A DNA stretch of 64,000 nucleotides from the NCBI RefSeq assembly GCF_004000885.1, contig NZ_BIMC01000007.1, forward strand, positions 124,001 to 188,000, in the 5' to 3' direction. Shown one piece after another: positions 34,339-43,434 of the stretch. The notes beneath the pieces were generated by a model. The model had not been told where the DNA came from and searched no databases. It saw only the letters and a list, made by a program, of their open reading frames with translations. Position numbers and translations under genes: made by a program. The first letter of the stretch is position 1, and the number at the start of each line of letters is the position of its first letter. This DNA comes from Paenibacillus glucanolyticus NBRC 15330. Its GTDB lineage: Bacteria > Bacillota > Bacilli > Paenibacillales > Paenibacillaceae.

Positions 34339-35670
34339 TTATTCCAGAAAGGTGAACCGGAAGATTTGTCTGGGTCTCCCCCGCGGCACCTTCTCGATCC
34401 CCGCGATTTTGACCAGATCATTGTCCGTCCACAGCTGGAGCAGCCGGTGTGCACTCCGAACGGTAATATCCAGCAGATGGGCAAGCTCATGGACCTTGTA
34501 TTCGTATTTACCCGAGCGTGCGCGCTGGTTCAGCAGTTTGCTTAAATAGGCGCTGGTCATGCCCGCGTCCTCTGCCCGCTTGATCAGCTCCGCATCGGTA
34601 AAAGACAGCACCTCCTGCACCGGATCGGCCATCTCCAGCGGTCCAATCAGCGTTCCATCTTCCCGTACGATGAAGCAGGCGTTGCCGCCCACCTCCTTCG
34701 CTTTGCGCATCGCGATGCGTGCGTTAGTCCCCGCCAGACTGGCCGATTGGCCGAAGCCCATGCCGATGCTGAGCGAAATGCCGTAGGTTTTGTTCACGTC
34801 TTTGGCCAGGGGAATGGTTTTGTAGCCACCGGTTTCCCGTTCGAAGATGCCCCGCGTTGTAAAAAACAAATACTCATCCCCGCCCAGATGGGTCAGATAA
34901 CCATCAAGCGACTCCACATAATCCAGCACCATTCGGTGGATGTCCAGCTTCAGCTTCTGGACTTCATGCTCATTATTCCTTCGCAGTGCCTGGGCGCCGA
35001 AATCATCTATATTGATCATGCCGACCACAATCTGGCCCTCCCGACTCCGGCGGGAGGCCGTAGACAACAAAGCCCGTTCCAGCGATACCACAATATCCTG
35101 ATCGGAAGGCAGCAGCCATTCATTCGGTATCCCGAGCTGTGTCAGCTCATCGGCTACAGACTCAACCCCGGTAAACGCAACAGAACTCGTGCCGGATTCA
35201 TATTGAGACCGGTGAAAGGCAATCAGGCTCTGCTTCGGGGCATAGGCAGGCCCATCGTATACGACAGCCTGTACAGCAGGAATGCCCAGATCCTTCATGG
35301 TCCGAACCACCATCGCCTCTGTTAACGTATCCACCGATATTCCTCCTGCAAGCCTTCCCCTCTGTCCGGCATAAAATAGGGCTTTATACAACCCCGCGTC
35401 CGTAACGGGTACATAATGAACCGGAATTTCGACTTGGCCGAGATCCTTCACCTTACGCTGTGACAACGGATCCGAGAGGAACATTACCTCGACCTCGCTT
35501 CCGATTCGTTCAGCCAGGGCAGGTGCTTCAGCCTCATCCTGAAATACAAGCGGCACAGGGTCAAAGGAAGGAAAGGTTTCAATGACCTTCAAAATCTTGT
35601 CAACGATCGTCTGGGTTCCAATAATGCCGATACGGATTTGCTGGACAGGGGTACGGTTACGCTCTGTCAT
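34339..35670 (-). CDS. Winged-helix regulator with central GGDEF-like domain
   Basis: This cytosolic protein has about 443 residues. The N-terminal part (about 10-200) resembles an alpha/beta sensor (RIGIIGTQTIVDKILKVIE). A central nucleotide-cyclase-like domain (about 215-345) contains GGDEY at about 263-267, the position of the GGDEF signature, with MINIDDFG as the metal-binding strand. A C-terminal helix-turn-helix follows (KYEYKVHELAHLLDITVRSAHRLL), with a wing rich in Arg (VPRGRPRQIFRF). The final residue of the signature is Tyr, so it may make, bind or merely resemble a cyclic nucleotide enzyme. The ATG at 35670 follows GGGAGTGAAGGA. Its targets are unknown. Confidence 0.8.
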   Translation of the reverse strand: MTERNRTPVQQIRIGIIGTQTIVDKILKVIETFPSFDPVPLVFQDEAEAPALAERIGSEVEVMFLSDPLSQRKVKDLGQVEIPVHYVPVTDAGLYKALFYAGQRGRLAGGISVDTLTEAMVVRTMKDLGIPAVQAVVYDGPAYAPKQSLIAFHRSQYESGTSSVAFTGVESVADELTQLGIPNEWLLPSDQDIVVSLERALLSTASRRSREGQIVVGMINIDDFGAQALRRNNEHEVQKLKLDIHRMVLDYVESLDGYLTHLGGDEYLFFTTRGIFERETGGYKTIPLAKDVNKTYGISLSIGMGFGQSASLAGTNARIAMRKAKEVGGNACFIVREDGTLIGPLEMADPVQEVLSFTDAELIKRAEDAGMTSAYLSKLLNQRARSGKYEYKVHELAHLLDITVRSAHRLLQLWTDNDLVKIAGIEKVPRGRPRQIFRFTFLE

Positions 35671-35846
35671 GATTCCTTCACTCCCATCATTCCCATTTCC
35701 GAGAAGCCGCATGGGGCAGGCAGGCACGGATACCTAAATCATACCCGCAATCGGAAATTTGGCAAGTGAATGCAGCCCCATTCGTAAACTCACCCCTGCA
35801 CCAATCCGGTGATTCAGTCAGGCGTACACGATAAGGAAACAACAAA

Positions 35847-35901
35847 CAGCGCTGCCATGCTTGTCCCCCAAGTTTCAAGTGGACCGACATGATCAGCGCT
35901 G
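35847..35901 (-). terminator. Terminator of the Na/phosphate symporter gene
   Basis: On the minus strand CAGCGCTG (35894-35901), extended by CATG, pairs with CATGgCAGCGCTG (35847-35860). TTTGTTGTTT follows. It lies 22 bases after the symporter stop. Confidence 0.65.
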
Positions 35902-35922
35902 CTTTTATGAAATCAACCTATA

Positions 35923-37545
35923 TTAAGTTTGTTCTTCGTGCATGACGAATTGAGCAATGTTTTTGCTGTGGTCCCCGACACGCTCCAGGTTGCTCAGAAT
36001 ATCCAGATATACCGCTCCGGAGTTGCCTGTGCACAGATTCTGGTTCAGACGCTGAATGTGACTCTTGCGGAATTTGACCTCCATCTCGTCCAGTTCCCGC
36101 TCATAATCCAGTACCTCCTGCGCCGCAGTCACGTCATTATGCTCCAGTGCGGCAAGTGCCCGTTCCACCGCCTTGTCGGCAAGGGTGAGCATCTCTTTCA
36201 ATTCACGCCCGGCTTCTTCCGAGAATTCAACCTTTTTATTAATGCTGAATTCAGACAGCTCTACGATGTTTTCCGCATGATCGCCAATCCGCTCAATATC
36301 ATTCACAAGCTGGAACCAGCCGGAGGCTTTCTCCGATTCACCCTCGGGCAGGCCGTTCTGCTGCTGGATTTTCACCATATAATCGGTAATTTTCCGATTC
36401 AGTTCGTTAATGAGCTCTTCCTTCTGCAAGGCAAGCTCCCCCACTCGGGATTCCCTGCTGAAAAAGAAGGTTGACGCATCATTAAGCGTCTCACGGGCAT
36501 ACTGCCCCATGCGTAAAATCTCATGCTGGGCTTGTCCAAACGCAACCGCCGGCGTCGCCAGCAAGCGTTCATCCAGATAAATCGCCTTGAATTCAATCTC
36601 CTGCATTTTGCCCGGAATAACCTTGGTTACCAGCCATGCCAGAGCCGGAATTAATGGCAGGAAGATCAAGGCATTGGTTGTATTAAAGATTCCGTGTGCG
36701 TATGCAATCTGCATCCGGATATTGACGCCTTCGCCAAGCCACAGGACCAGGGAGTGCACGGGCACCAGCAGAATCATAAAGATAATGGCTCCAATGACGT
36801 TAAAAATAACGTGTACCAGCGCTGTGCGCTTCGCTGCAACCGTGGCCCCGATGGAAGCCAGCACCGCTGTGATCGTTGTGCCGATATTATCGCCAAACAG
36901 GATCGGCAGCGATCCCTTCAGACTGATCATGCCTTCATCAGCAATCGTTTGTAATATACCGATGGTTGCGCTGGAGCTTTGGACAATCATCGTGAATACA
37001 GTACCTACAATAAGAGCCAATAAAGGCTGGTCCTGCAGCTGGATCATAAAGTCCGTAAACGCAGGAAGCTCGCTAAGCGGCTTCACGCCGCTGCCCATGG
37101 TCGACAACCCCAGGAAAAGGGTCCCGAAACCAAAAACGACTTGGCCAATATATTGAAATTTCTTCTTGTTAAAGAAAAATAAAAAGAACGCACCTACTGC
37201 AATAATAGGCAAAGCGTATTCTTCAATCTTGATTCCGACGATAAAAGCAGTCATGGTTGTTCCGATATTGGCCCCCATGATCACGCCGATTGCCTGCTTA
37301 AGCGTCATCAATCCTGCATTAACCAACCCGATGGCCATAACGGTTGTTCCCGATGAGGATTGGATAAGAATCGTAACCCCGACCCCAACCAGCACGCCCA
37401 GCACCGGGTTGGATGTATATTTCTCCAGCAACCCGCGCATCTTGTCTCCTGCCGACTTCTGCAGCCCGTCCGACATATATTTGATGCCGAATAGAAAAAT
37501 ACCCAAGCCGCCTACAAACTTAAATAGGATGTCTTGCCAATCCAA
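35923..37545 (-). CDS. Na/phosphate cotransporter family protein with PhoU domain
   Basis: This membrane protein has about 540 residues. The first 310 hold two inverted Na_Pi repeats, each with the hallmark QSSS motif (LIQSSSGTTVMA and IVQSSSATIGIL). They are followed by a cytoplasmic PhoU-like helical domain (about 330-540, with VNDIERIGDHAENIVEL and NLERVGDHSKNIAQF). It imports phosphate, probably with sodium. The open frame runs upstream through the AAGGAGG site (read as Arg-Arg). TTG at 37545, spaced correctly after it, is the likely start and gives MDWQDILFKF. It is a single-gene transcript. Confidence 0.92.
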   Translation of the reverse strand: MDWQDILFKFVGGLGIFLFGIKYMSDGLQKSAGDKMRGLLEKYTSNPVLGVLVGVGVTILIQSSSGTTVMAIGLVNAGLMTLKQAIGVIMGANIGTTMTAFIVGIKIEEYALPIIAVGAFFLFFFNKKKFQYIGQVVFGFGTLFLGLSTMGSGVKPLSELPAFTDFMIQLQDQPLLALIVGTVFTMIVQSSSATIGILQTIADEGMISLKGSLPILFGDNIGTTITAVLASIGATVAAKRTALVHVIFNVIGAIIFMILLVPVHSLVLWLGEGVNIRMQIAYAHGIFNTTNALIFLPLIPALAWLVTKVIPGKMQEIEFKAIYLDERLLATPAVAFGQAQHEILRMGQYARETLNDASTFFFSRESRVGELALQKEELINELNRKITDYMVKIQQQNGLPEGESEKASGWFQLVNDIERIGDHAENIVELSEFSINKKVEFSEEAGRELKEMLTLADKAVERALAALEHNDVTAAQEVLDYERELDEMEVKFRKSHIQRLNQNLCTGNSGAVYLDILSNLERVGDHSKNIAQFVMHEEQT

Positions 37546-37652
37546 GAGATAAATCCTCCTTCTGATGTTACACACGTAGTAAGGTTATAAAAAACCCTCT
37601 AATAATTTAGCACAATTTCCAGATAAGATATACCTATCTAAGTATCGACATA

Positions 37653-39302
37653 TTACGGGAGGGGCAGACCTATTTCGACCGAGGTACCCCGCTCTTCCTC
37701 GCTCCGAATGACAATTCGGCCATGATGGCTCTCCATGATCCGATGGACAATCATAATGCCAAGACCGTTGCCGTCCGGCTTGGTTGTATGAAACGGCTCC
37801 CCGATCCGCTGAAGCACTTCCTCCGTCATGCCGGAGCCGTTATCTGTAAAGATCACGCGCTGATAACCCTCCTGCACATCCAAACGAATATGAATATTGC
37901 CGCCATAAGGCAGGGCTTCCATCGCATTTTTCAGAATATTAAGAAAGACCTGCTTAATCTGGTTCCGGTCACACAGAATCACTGCATTCTGCACAAAACA
38001 TTGGGTCATCTCAATCCCGCTGAGTTCCGCCTGAATCGCAAACAGATGGAGCACCTCTTCCAGGATTTCGCCGCAATCCTCCTGCTTCAATACCGCAGCC
38101 TGAGGTTTGCCCAGAATCATGAATTCCCCGACCATCAGATTAGCGCGCTCCAGCTCGGACATGATCAAGTCATAATGGCGGAGCCGGGCATCCTTATTGG
38201 CCAACTGCAGCATTCCCTTCACGGTTGTAAGCGGATTGCGCACTTCATGGGCAATACTTACGGCAACCTGACCGGCAAACACCAGCTTTTCCGTGTTGCG
38301 CAGCACTTCCTCGGTTCGCTTCATCTCCGTAATATCCCGAAGGGAACCCACAACCCGCATGATCTGCCCCTTCCGGTCATACGCCGGCTGGACGTCGAGG
38401 ATATAGTGGTTCACATTCCCGGATATTTCGAGCGAGAGCTCCTCTCCGATGCAGACTTCCTGCCTCTGTATCACCCGCTCATAATACTCGCCAATCGGCT
38501 TGATTCCGAACACCGAGCGGCTCACATAGTTCGACCGGTCCCGGTCACTCCGATCTGGGCACAGCAGACTCAGACAGTGTTCGTTCATCTCCAGAATCTG
38601 ACCCTGGGCATCCGTAATAATGACACCGTAATGGTTCGTGCCGAGGAGCACTTGGTTCAAGGTCTGCAGCTGTGTATTCTGTTTGCGGGTAACCATCTCC
38701 CGCTCCAGGGAATCGGCCATGGTGCACAGCAAGGCATGAAGATGCGGGTGAACAAATTCCTTGTTTGTCATCAAAGAGATGGTCCCTATAATCTCCTTGC
38801 CGCTCTCGCCATGAAAGGGTGCCGAATAACAGGCCATGCCGTGAAGAATCTGATGAAAATGATCCTCTCCAATTAACGTAAACGGCCGTTTGTAGTTAAG
38901 GCACAGATCGATCGAGCTTGGGCCATCTTCCGCGCAATAGCCGCTGCCCTCGACGATACCCAAATACCGGGCCGTTTCAATGATGGTCGGGTCCCCGGCA
39001 AAATCAAGAATGAATCCTTCATTATCCGTAATCGTAATCAAGACGGGGTTCCCGGATCCGGAAGAAAGAAACTTATTTACGAATGCTTGTATCACTTCGA
39101 TGTATTCACTATATTTTGCACGCCTGACGGCCAATGCTTCATCATTCAACCGATGAGTATGTGTTGGAACAAGCTCCGGGTTCATCCCCTTGTCTATACA
39201 CTGCTGTTTTGCCTGCCGAATGATCTCCTGATCGGTTATTTCACCCAATGGTTTGTCCAAAATCACATACCCCTTTTTATCATACTGCCGCTTTAATGTC
39301 AT
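37653..39302 (-). CDS. Soluble GAF-PAS histidine kinase (orphan)
   Basis: This 549-residue kinase has no membrane segment. The N-terminal GAF region (about 75-205) contains ITDNEGFILDFAGD and GTISL, a pattern I know from the sensor part of AcoR/RocR-type sigma-54 activators. A PAS domain (about 215-330) follows, then HisKA with the phospho-accepting His in SIAHEVRNPLTTVKGML and an HATPase with NAMEAL, DNGSGM and GNGLGI. No response regulator is adjacent, so it may feed the sporulation phosphorelay or another distant partner. The aspartase gene upstream ends 207 bases away behind a terminator. The ATG at 39302 has only a weak GACGGA. Confidence 0.9.
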   Translation of the reverse strand: MTLKRQYDKKGYVILDKPLGEITDQEIIRQAKQQCIDKGMNPELVPTHTHRLNDEALAVRRAKYSEYIEVIQAFVNKFLSSGSGNPVLITITDNEGFILDFAGDPTIIETARYLGIVEGSGYCAEDGPSSIDLCLNYKRPFTLIGEDHFHQILHGMACYSAPFHGESGKEIIGTISLMTNKEFVHPHLHALLCTMADSLEREMVTRKQNTQLQTLNQVLLGTNHYGVIITDAQGQILEMNEHCLSLLCPDRSDRDRSNYVSRSVFGIKPIGEYYERVIQRQEVCIGEELSLEISGNVNHYILDVQPAYDRKGQIMRVVGSLRDITEMKRTEEVLRNTEKLVFAGQVAVSIAHEVRNPLTTVKGMLQLANKDARLRHYDLIMSELERANLMVGEFMILGKPQAAVLKQEDCGEILEEVLHLFAIQAELSGIEMTQCFVQNAVILCDRNQIKQVFLNILKNAMEALPYGGNIHIRLDVQEGYQRVIFTDNGSGMTEEVLQRIGEPFHTTKPDGNGLGIMIVHRIMESHHGRIVIRSEEERGTSVEIGLPLP

Positions 39303-39447
39303 TTCCGTCTATTCTATCACTTTTATCGGCAAATGGAGCCCGGCAGTAAACCCAAGAACATCACACCCATGCCAAGCCTTCATCTTAGCACTATCAGGAC
39401 TTGCTGAACAGGCAGTCCCGTATGTCTGTCTTCAACCACGAAAATAT

Positions 39448-39485
39448 AAGGAGCCGACCAAGATATGAATCTTGATCGGCTCCTT
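39448..39485 (-). terminator. Terminator of the aspartase gene
   Basis: AAGGAGCCGACCAAGAT (39448-39464) pairs with ATCTTGATCGGCTCCTT (39469-39485), with one A-C mismatch and a 4-base loop. It is flanked by TATTTT on the minus strand. It lies 25 bases after the stop of the gene. Confidence 0.85.
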
Positions 39486-39509
39486 GTTATTGTATAGGTC
39501 ACATGATCC

Positions 39510-40970
39510 TTATTGGTTCAAGAGGAACTCTTCACCGGCAATGCCAGGGGAAGTCATATGATACGGGTCCAAGATGACCCGGATCTGATCCTCTGTCAAA
39601 AGCCCCTGCTCCAGAATAATCTCCTTGATGCCTTGGCCCGTCTTCTGCGCTTCCTTCACCAGCCTGGATGCCACATCGTAGCCCAGATGCGGATTCAATG
39701 CCGTAATAATGCCGTAGCTGTTATCCACGAAGTACTTGCAGCGTTCCTTGTTCGCTTGAAGGTCGACTATCAGGTTCTTGTAGAATACATCCATCCCGTT
39801 CTTCAGGATTTTGAGGGAATGCATCAAGTTGTTGGCCGCGACCGGAACCATAACGTTCAGCTCGAATTGTCCGGCCTCGCATGCCAGACTGATCGTGTGG
39901 TCGTTGCCGATCACCTGGAACGAAACCTGGTTCATGACCTCGGCCATAACCGGATTGACCTTGCCCGGCATAATCGACGAGCCCGGCTGTCTTGGAGGCA
40001 CGTTCAGCTCGTTCAAGCCCGCTCTCGGCCCGGAAGCCATTAACCGGATATCGTTGCACATTTTCGAGAAATTAACGGCACATACTTTAAGCGCAGCCGA
40101 CAATTCCATGTACGCATCCGTGTTCTGGGTAGCATCCACCAGATCCTCGGCTTGCTTCAGGGAGAAGCCCGTCTGCTCAATCAAATGCTGGACGACGCTG
40201 TGCATATAGTCCGGTGTAGCATTCAGCCCCGTTCCCACAGCCGTGGCACCCATATTCACAACTAACAAGCCTTGTGCCGCCCGGTCGATCCGGTTGATGT
40301 CACGTGTCAGCACATTGGCATAAGCCCCGAATTCTTGTCCAAGGCGGATCGGTACCGCATCCTGCAGATGCGTGCGCCCCATCTTGATGACATCGTCAAA
40401 TTCCTTGGCCTTGTCCTGAATCCCGGCAACCAGTGTGCGGAACACCCCCAGCAAATCCTGAGTCAAGCGGTAGGAAGCAATGCGAATGGCTGTCGGAATC
40501 GCATCATTCGTAGACTGTGACATATTGACATGATTATTAGGATTGCAGTAGAAGTACTCGGCCTTCTGTTTCCCCAAGAGTTCCAATGCGCGGTTCGCCA
40601 ACACCTCATTCATATTCATATTGATCGAAGTGCCCGCCCCGCCCTGAATGGAATCGACAATGAATTCGGAGCGAAGATTGCCCGCAATAATCTCATCTGA
40701 CGCCTCGATAATGGCGCTTCCTATCTTTTTGGGAAGCAAGCCAAGCTCCATGTTGGCCAGGGCCGCTGCTTTTTTTACTTCTCCGAGAGCAGAGATAAGC
40801 TCGGCGTGAATCGGTACCCCGCTGATCGGAAAGTTCTCTACCGCCCTGACAGTATTAATGCCGTAATAGGCTTCCACAGGAAGCTGTTTTTCCCCCAGAA
40901 AATCCTTTTCAACCCGAAACTGCATATCCATGGACAACATCACCATCGCCTTTTGATTATTTTGTATCAT
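39510..40970 (-). CDS. aspA: Aspartate ammonia-lyase (aspartase)
   Basis: This cytosolic enzyme of up to 486 residues belongs to the fumarase/aspartase superfamily. It deaminates aspartate to fumarate. The superfamily signature GSSIMPGKVNPVMAEV carries the mobile catalytic serine loop. RVEKDFLGEKQLPVEAYYGINT at the N-terminus is specific to aspartases, and MGRTHLQDAVPIRLGQEF is also conserved. Start choice is open: ATG at 40970 has AGGTGA six bases upstream, while ATGs 10-15 codons further in would give the more usual 471-476 residues. It stands alone with a terminator. With serine dehydratase nearby, it suggests use of amino acids as carbon source. Confidence 0.95.
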   Translation of the reverse strand: MIQNNQKAMVMLSMDMQFRVEKDFLGEKQLPVEAYYGINTVRAVENFPISGVPIHAELISALGEVKKAAALANMELGLLPKKIGSAIIEASDEIIAGNLRSEFIVDSIQGGAGTSINMNMNEVLANRALELLGKQKAEYFYCNPNNHVNMSQSTNDAIPTAIRIASYRLTQDLLGVFRTLVAGIQDKAKEFDDVIKMGRTHLQDAVPIRLGQEFGAYANVLTRDINRIDRAAQGLLVVNMGATAVGTGLNATPDYMHSVVQHLIEQTGFSLKQAEDLVDATQNTDAYMELSAALKVCAVNFSKMCNDIRLMASGPRAGLNELNVPPRQPGSSIMPGKVNPVMAEVMNQVSFQVIGNDHTISLACEAGQFELNVMVPVAANNLMHSLKILKNGMDVFYKNLIVDLQANKERCKYFVDNSYGIITALNPHLGYDVASRLVKEAQKTGQGIKEIILEQGLLTEDQIRVILDPYHMTSPGIAGEEFLLNQ

Positions 40971-41090
40971 GCTTGTCACCTGTTATCATCCAGCTTGCCC
41001 GGATATATACAGAATTCTGCCTTCCCACTGGAAATCCTCTATAGCTTACGCGTTTTGTTAGAGAACATTGAATAATATGTGTAAGTGCGC

Positions 41091-41137
41091 AAAAAAAGAG
41101 GCTTTCTCTAAGTAGAAATACCCAGAAATCGCCTCTC
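41091..41137 (-). terminator. Terminator of the two-component operon
   Basis: On the minus strand AGAGGC (41131-41136) with adjacent TTTCT pairs with GCCTCT (41097-41102), then a run of seven T follows. It lies 56 bases after the kinase stop. Confidence 0.75.
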
Positions 41138-41192
41138 TTACCCATCATACCTCTTATTCGGTTGATGGACATCCTTACGAAGCGTACACAGA

Positions 41193-42560
41193 CTACACAA
41201 GGGAGGTCGTTCGATACGGCGGAAAACCAAGCGAGATCACCGCCCCTCCCTCTTTACGATTGCCTGCCGTAATCAGCCCGCCGCAGCGCTCCACGATGGC
41301 ACGGGCAATCGCCAGCCCCAGGCCGGATTCGCCGTTCTTCCCTTTAACAAACCGGTGGAACAGGAACGGAAGCAGCTCATCGGATATGCCCTCTCCGTCA
41401 TCGGAAACGGTAAGCACCACCTGGCCTTTTTGGATGCCGGCTTGAATGTAAATATGCTTGCTTGCATGTCTGGCCCCATTCGAAACAATGTTAAGCAGCG
41501 CTTGCAGCAGCTTGTCACGGTCAGCGCACACAATTAACGATTCGTTCTCCCCATAAGAAGGATGCACAAACAGCCCTTTTTTCACCAAGACCGGATTGAT
41601 TCTCTCAATGGTTTCCTCCACAAGCTCCCTCAGGTTGACGGCTGTAGCCTTGAATATGTCATCCTCGCTGTCCAGCTTAGCCAGAAGTGTCATCTCGGTC
41701 ACGATATTTCTCATCCGGCCGCTCTCGCTCATAATGATCTCCAGCCCTTTGCGGATGTCCTCCCCTTCAAACACCCCGTCCCGAATTCCTTCCGCATATC
41801 CGGAGATGGACATAAGGGGCGACTTCAACTCGTGCGAAGCGTTCTGGAAAAATTGCTTCTGGACATGGTTGTACCGCTCGAGCTCACCTGCCATTTCGTA
41901 CAGAGAGTCTGCAACAACGCCGATCTCTCCGCTTGCCGTAACACGCTCTACTTCGGAGAACTGGCGCTGCTTCACCTTCTTCAATTCTTCCCGAAGCAGC
42001 ATGAGCGGCTTAATCAGCCGTCTGGTAATGAATAAGCTTAAGATAAACATCATCACAGCCCCTACGCCAAAGACCAGCATTAAACGGCCAAGCAGCGCCT
42101 GCTCAATCGCCTTGATCTTGCTGACGGGGGTAAGCAGCGTTAATGTTCCCTGAGGCACCGTCGTGACCTCCGTGAGATACGCATCGTTGTTCATAGCGGC
42201 TTGAAAGGATACCGTCGAGAATTCCACCGGTCTTATCGGTGCAGCGTCATACGGATAGGCTGTGACCGTTTCCCGTGGAATCACTACATTTCCTTGAGTA
42301 TCCTGAATAATAACTTCCACATTCGCCATCCGGCCAGCCGTATAACCTGTAACGGCTATCGGCGTACTATCGATCGGAAGACTCTGGGCGGCAGCCGTCT
42401 CCAGCTTGGCCGAGAGCTCGGCGCCAATGGACTGCATGTCCTTGCGCTGCGTTCCGATAAAGTGATCCAGCAGCACGTAATGAATGACAACGGCTGTAAC
42501 GGAAAGCACAAGTATTAACGATAACGCAAAAGCAAGATTGATCTGATGCACCAGCTTCAT
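41193..42560 (-). CDS. Membrane sensor histidine kinase (EnvZ/BaeS class)
   Basis: This kinase of about 455 residues has a transmembrane helix at about 7-30, an external sensor of about 120 residues and a second helix at about 155-178. It then has HAMP, HisKA (NASHELKSPLMSISGYAEGI) and an HATPase with NIVSNGARH, DDGEGI and GLGLA. ATG at 42560 overlaps the regulator stop by ATGA (4 bases) and has GGGGAGGA upstream; the longer frame to 42608 would run through the regulator gene. It partners the OmpR-type regulator. The divergent secreted protein gene at 43435 is an obvious candidate target. The signal is unknown. Confidence 0.93.
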   Translation of the reverse strand: MKLVHQINLAFALSLILVLSVTAVVIHYVLLDHFIGTQRKDMQSIGAELSAKLETAAAQSLPIDSTPIAVTGYTAGRMANVEVIIQDTQGNVVIPRETVTAYPYDAAPIRPVEFSTVSFQAAMNNDAYLTEVTTVPQGTLTLLTPVSKIKAIEQALLGRLMLVFGVGAVMMFILSLFITRRLIKPLMLLREELKKVKQRQFSEVERVTASGEIGVVADSLYEMAGELERYNHVQKQFFQNASHELKSPLMSISGYAEGIRDGVFEGEDIRKGLEIIMSESGRMRNIVTEMTLLAKLDSEDDIFKATAVNLRELVEETIERINPVLVKKGLFVHPSYGENESLIVCADRDKLLQALLNIVSNGARHASKHIYIQAGIQKGQVVLTVSDDGEGISDELLPFLFHRFVKGKNGESGLGLAIARAIVERCGGLITAGNRKEGGAVISLGFPPYRTTSLV

Positions 42561-43276
42561 ATCGATGATTCCTCCCCATCCGCTCTCATTCGGTATCCAT
42601 GTCCCCATATCGCCTCAATCGGCAGCTGCTCCACCTTCTTGCGAAGACGTTTAATGAGATGATCCACCGCCCGGTCGCTTCCGAAATAGTCGTCGCCCCA
42701 CACGGAGGTCAGCAGTTCATCTCTTGTAAACGCACGATTGGGATGCTCTACAAATACTTTCAGCATCTCGAATTCTTTGTTGGTCATCTCCACTTCTCCC
42801 CCGTTCCAGAACACACGTCTCTCTTCCAGCATCAACTGCAGACGGCCGTTGCTAAGCTCCGGGGACGCTGCCGCAATCCTGGCATTACCCTCTACATGAT
42901 TGAATTTATACCATCGGTTGAGCTGCCGTTTGATTCGGGCGATCAGCTCGCGGGGGCTGAACGGCTTGACCATATAGTCATCGCTGCCCAGCTCAAGCCC
43001 CAGTATTTTATCGACTTCACTATCCTTGGCCGAGATCATAATGATGGGGACCTCAGCTTCCGCGCGTATCCGCCTGCACAATTCGAAACCGTCCATGCCG
43101 GGCAGCATAATATCCAGCACCCACATATCTGGCGGGTTCGTTCTCCACATCTCCCAGCCTTCCTCTGCTGTTCCAAGCCCAACGGTCCGGTAACCCTCCT
43201 TGCGCAAATAAGCCTCCACCAAATTTCGTATATGCTGATCATCGTCGATCACGGCGATGAGATAATTTTGATTCAT
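42557..43276 (-). CDS. Response regulator, OmpR/PhoB type
   Basis: The 239-residue protein has a receiver domain with the acidic cluster IAVIDDDQH, phospho-acceptor Asp in WVLDIMLPGMDG and Lys in MVKPFSPREL. A winged-helix DNA-binding domain follows (about 135-235, EMTNKEFEMLKVFVEHPNRAFTRDELL and DHLIKRLRKKVEQ). ATG at 43276 has GGAGG eight bases before it; the frame extends to 43297 without a better site. It is translationally coupled to the kinase and transcribed divergently from the secreted-protein gene 158 bases away. Confidence 0.94.
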   Translation of the reverse strand: MNQNYLIAVIDDDQHIRNLVEAYLRKEGYRTVGLGTAEEGWEMWRTNPPDMWVLDIMLPGMDGFELCRRIRAEAEVPIIMISAKDSEVDKILGLELGSDDYMVKPFSPRELIARIKRQLNRWYKFNHVEGNARIAAASPELSNGRLQLMLEERRVFWNGGEVEMTNKEFEMLKVFVEHPNRAFTRDELLTSVWGDDYFGSDRAVDHLIKRLRKKVEQLPIEAIWGHGYRMRADGEESSI

Positions 43277-43434
43277 ATATAGTACCTCCGAATTCATCTC
43301 CTCTCAGTATACCAAGCGTCGTGCGGCGAATGGGGAATGCCATTATTTTTCCACAAATACACCAATGTTCTGCCAATGCTGACCCGTACACTGGGTACTG
43401 TAAGACAAACCAACCCGATAAGGAGTGTTAAACC

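Noticed and set aside
37722..38876. Plus-strand open frame of 384 codons
   Set aside because: Antisense to the soluble histidine kinase, without a start signal or family motif.
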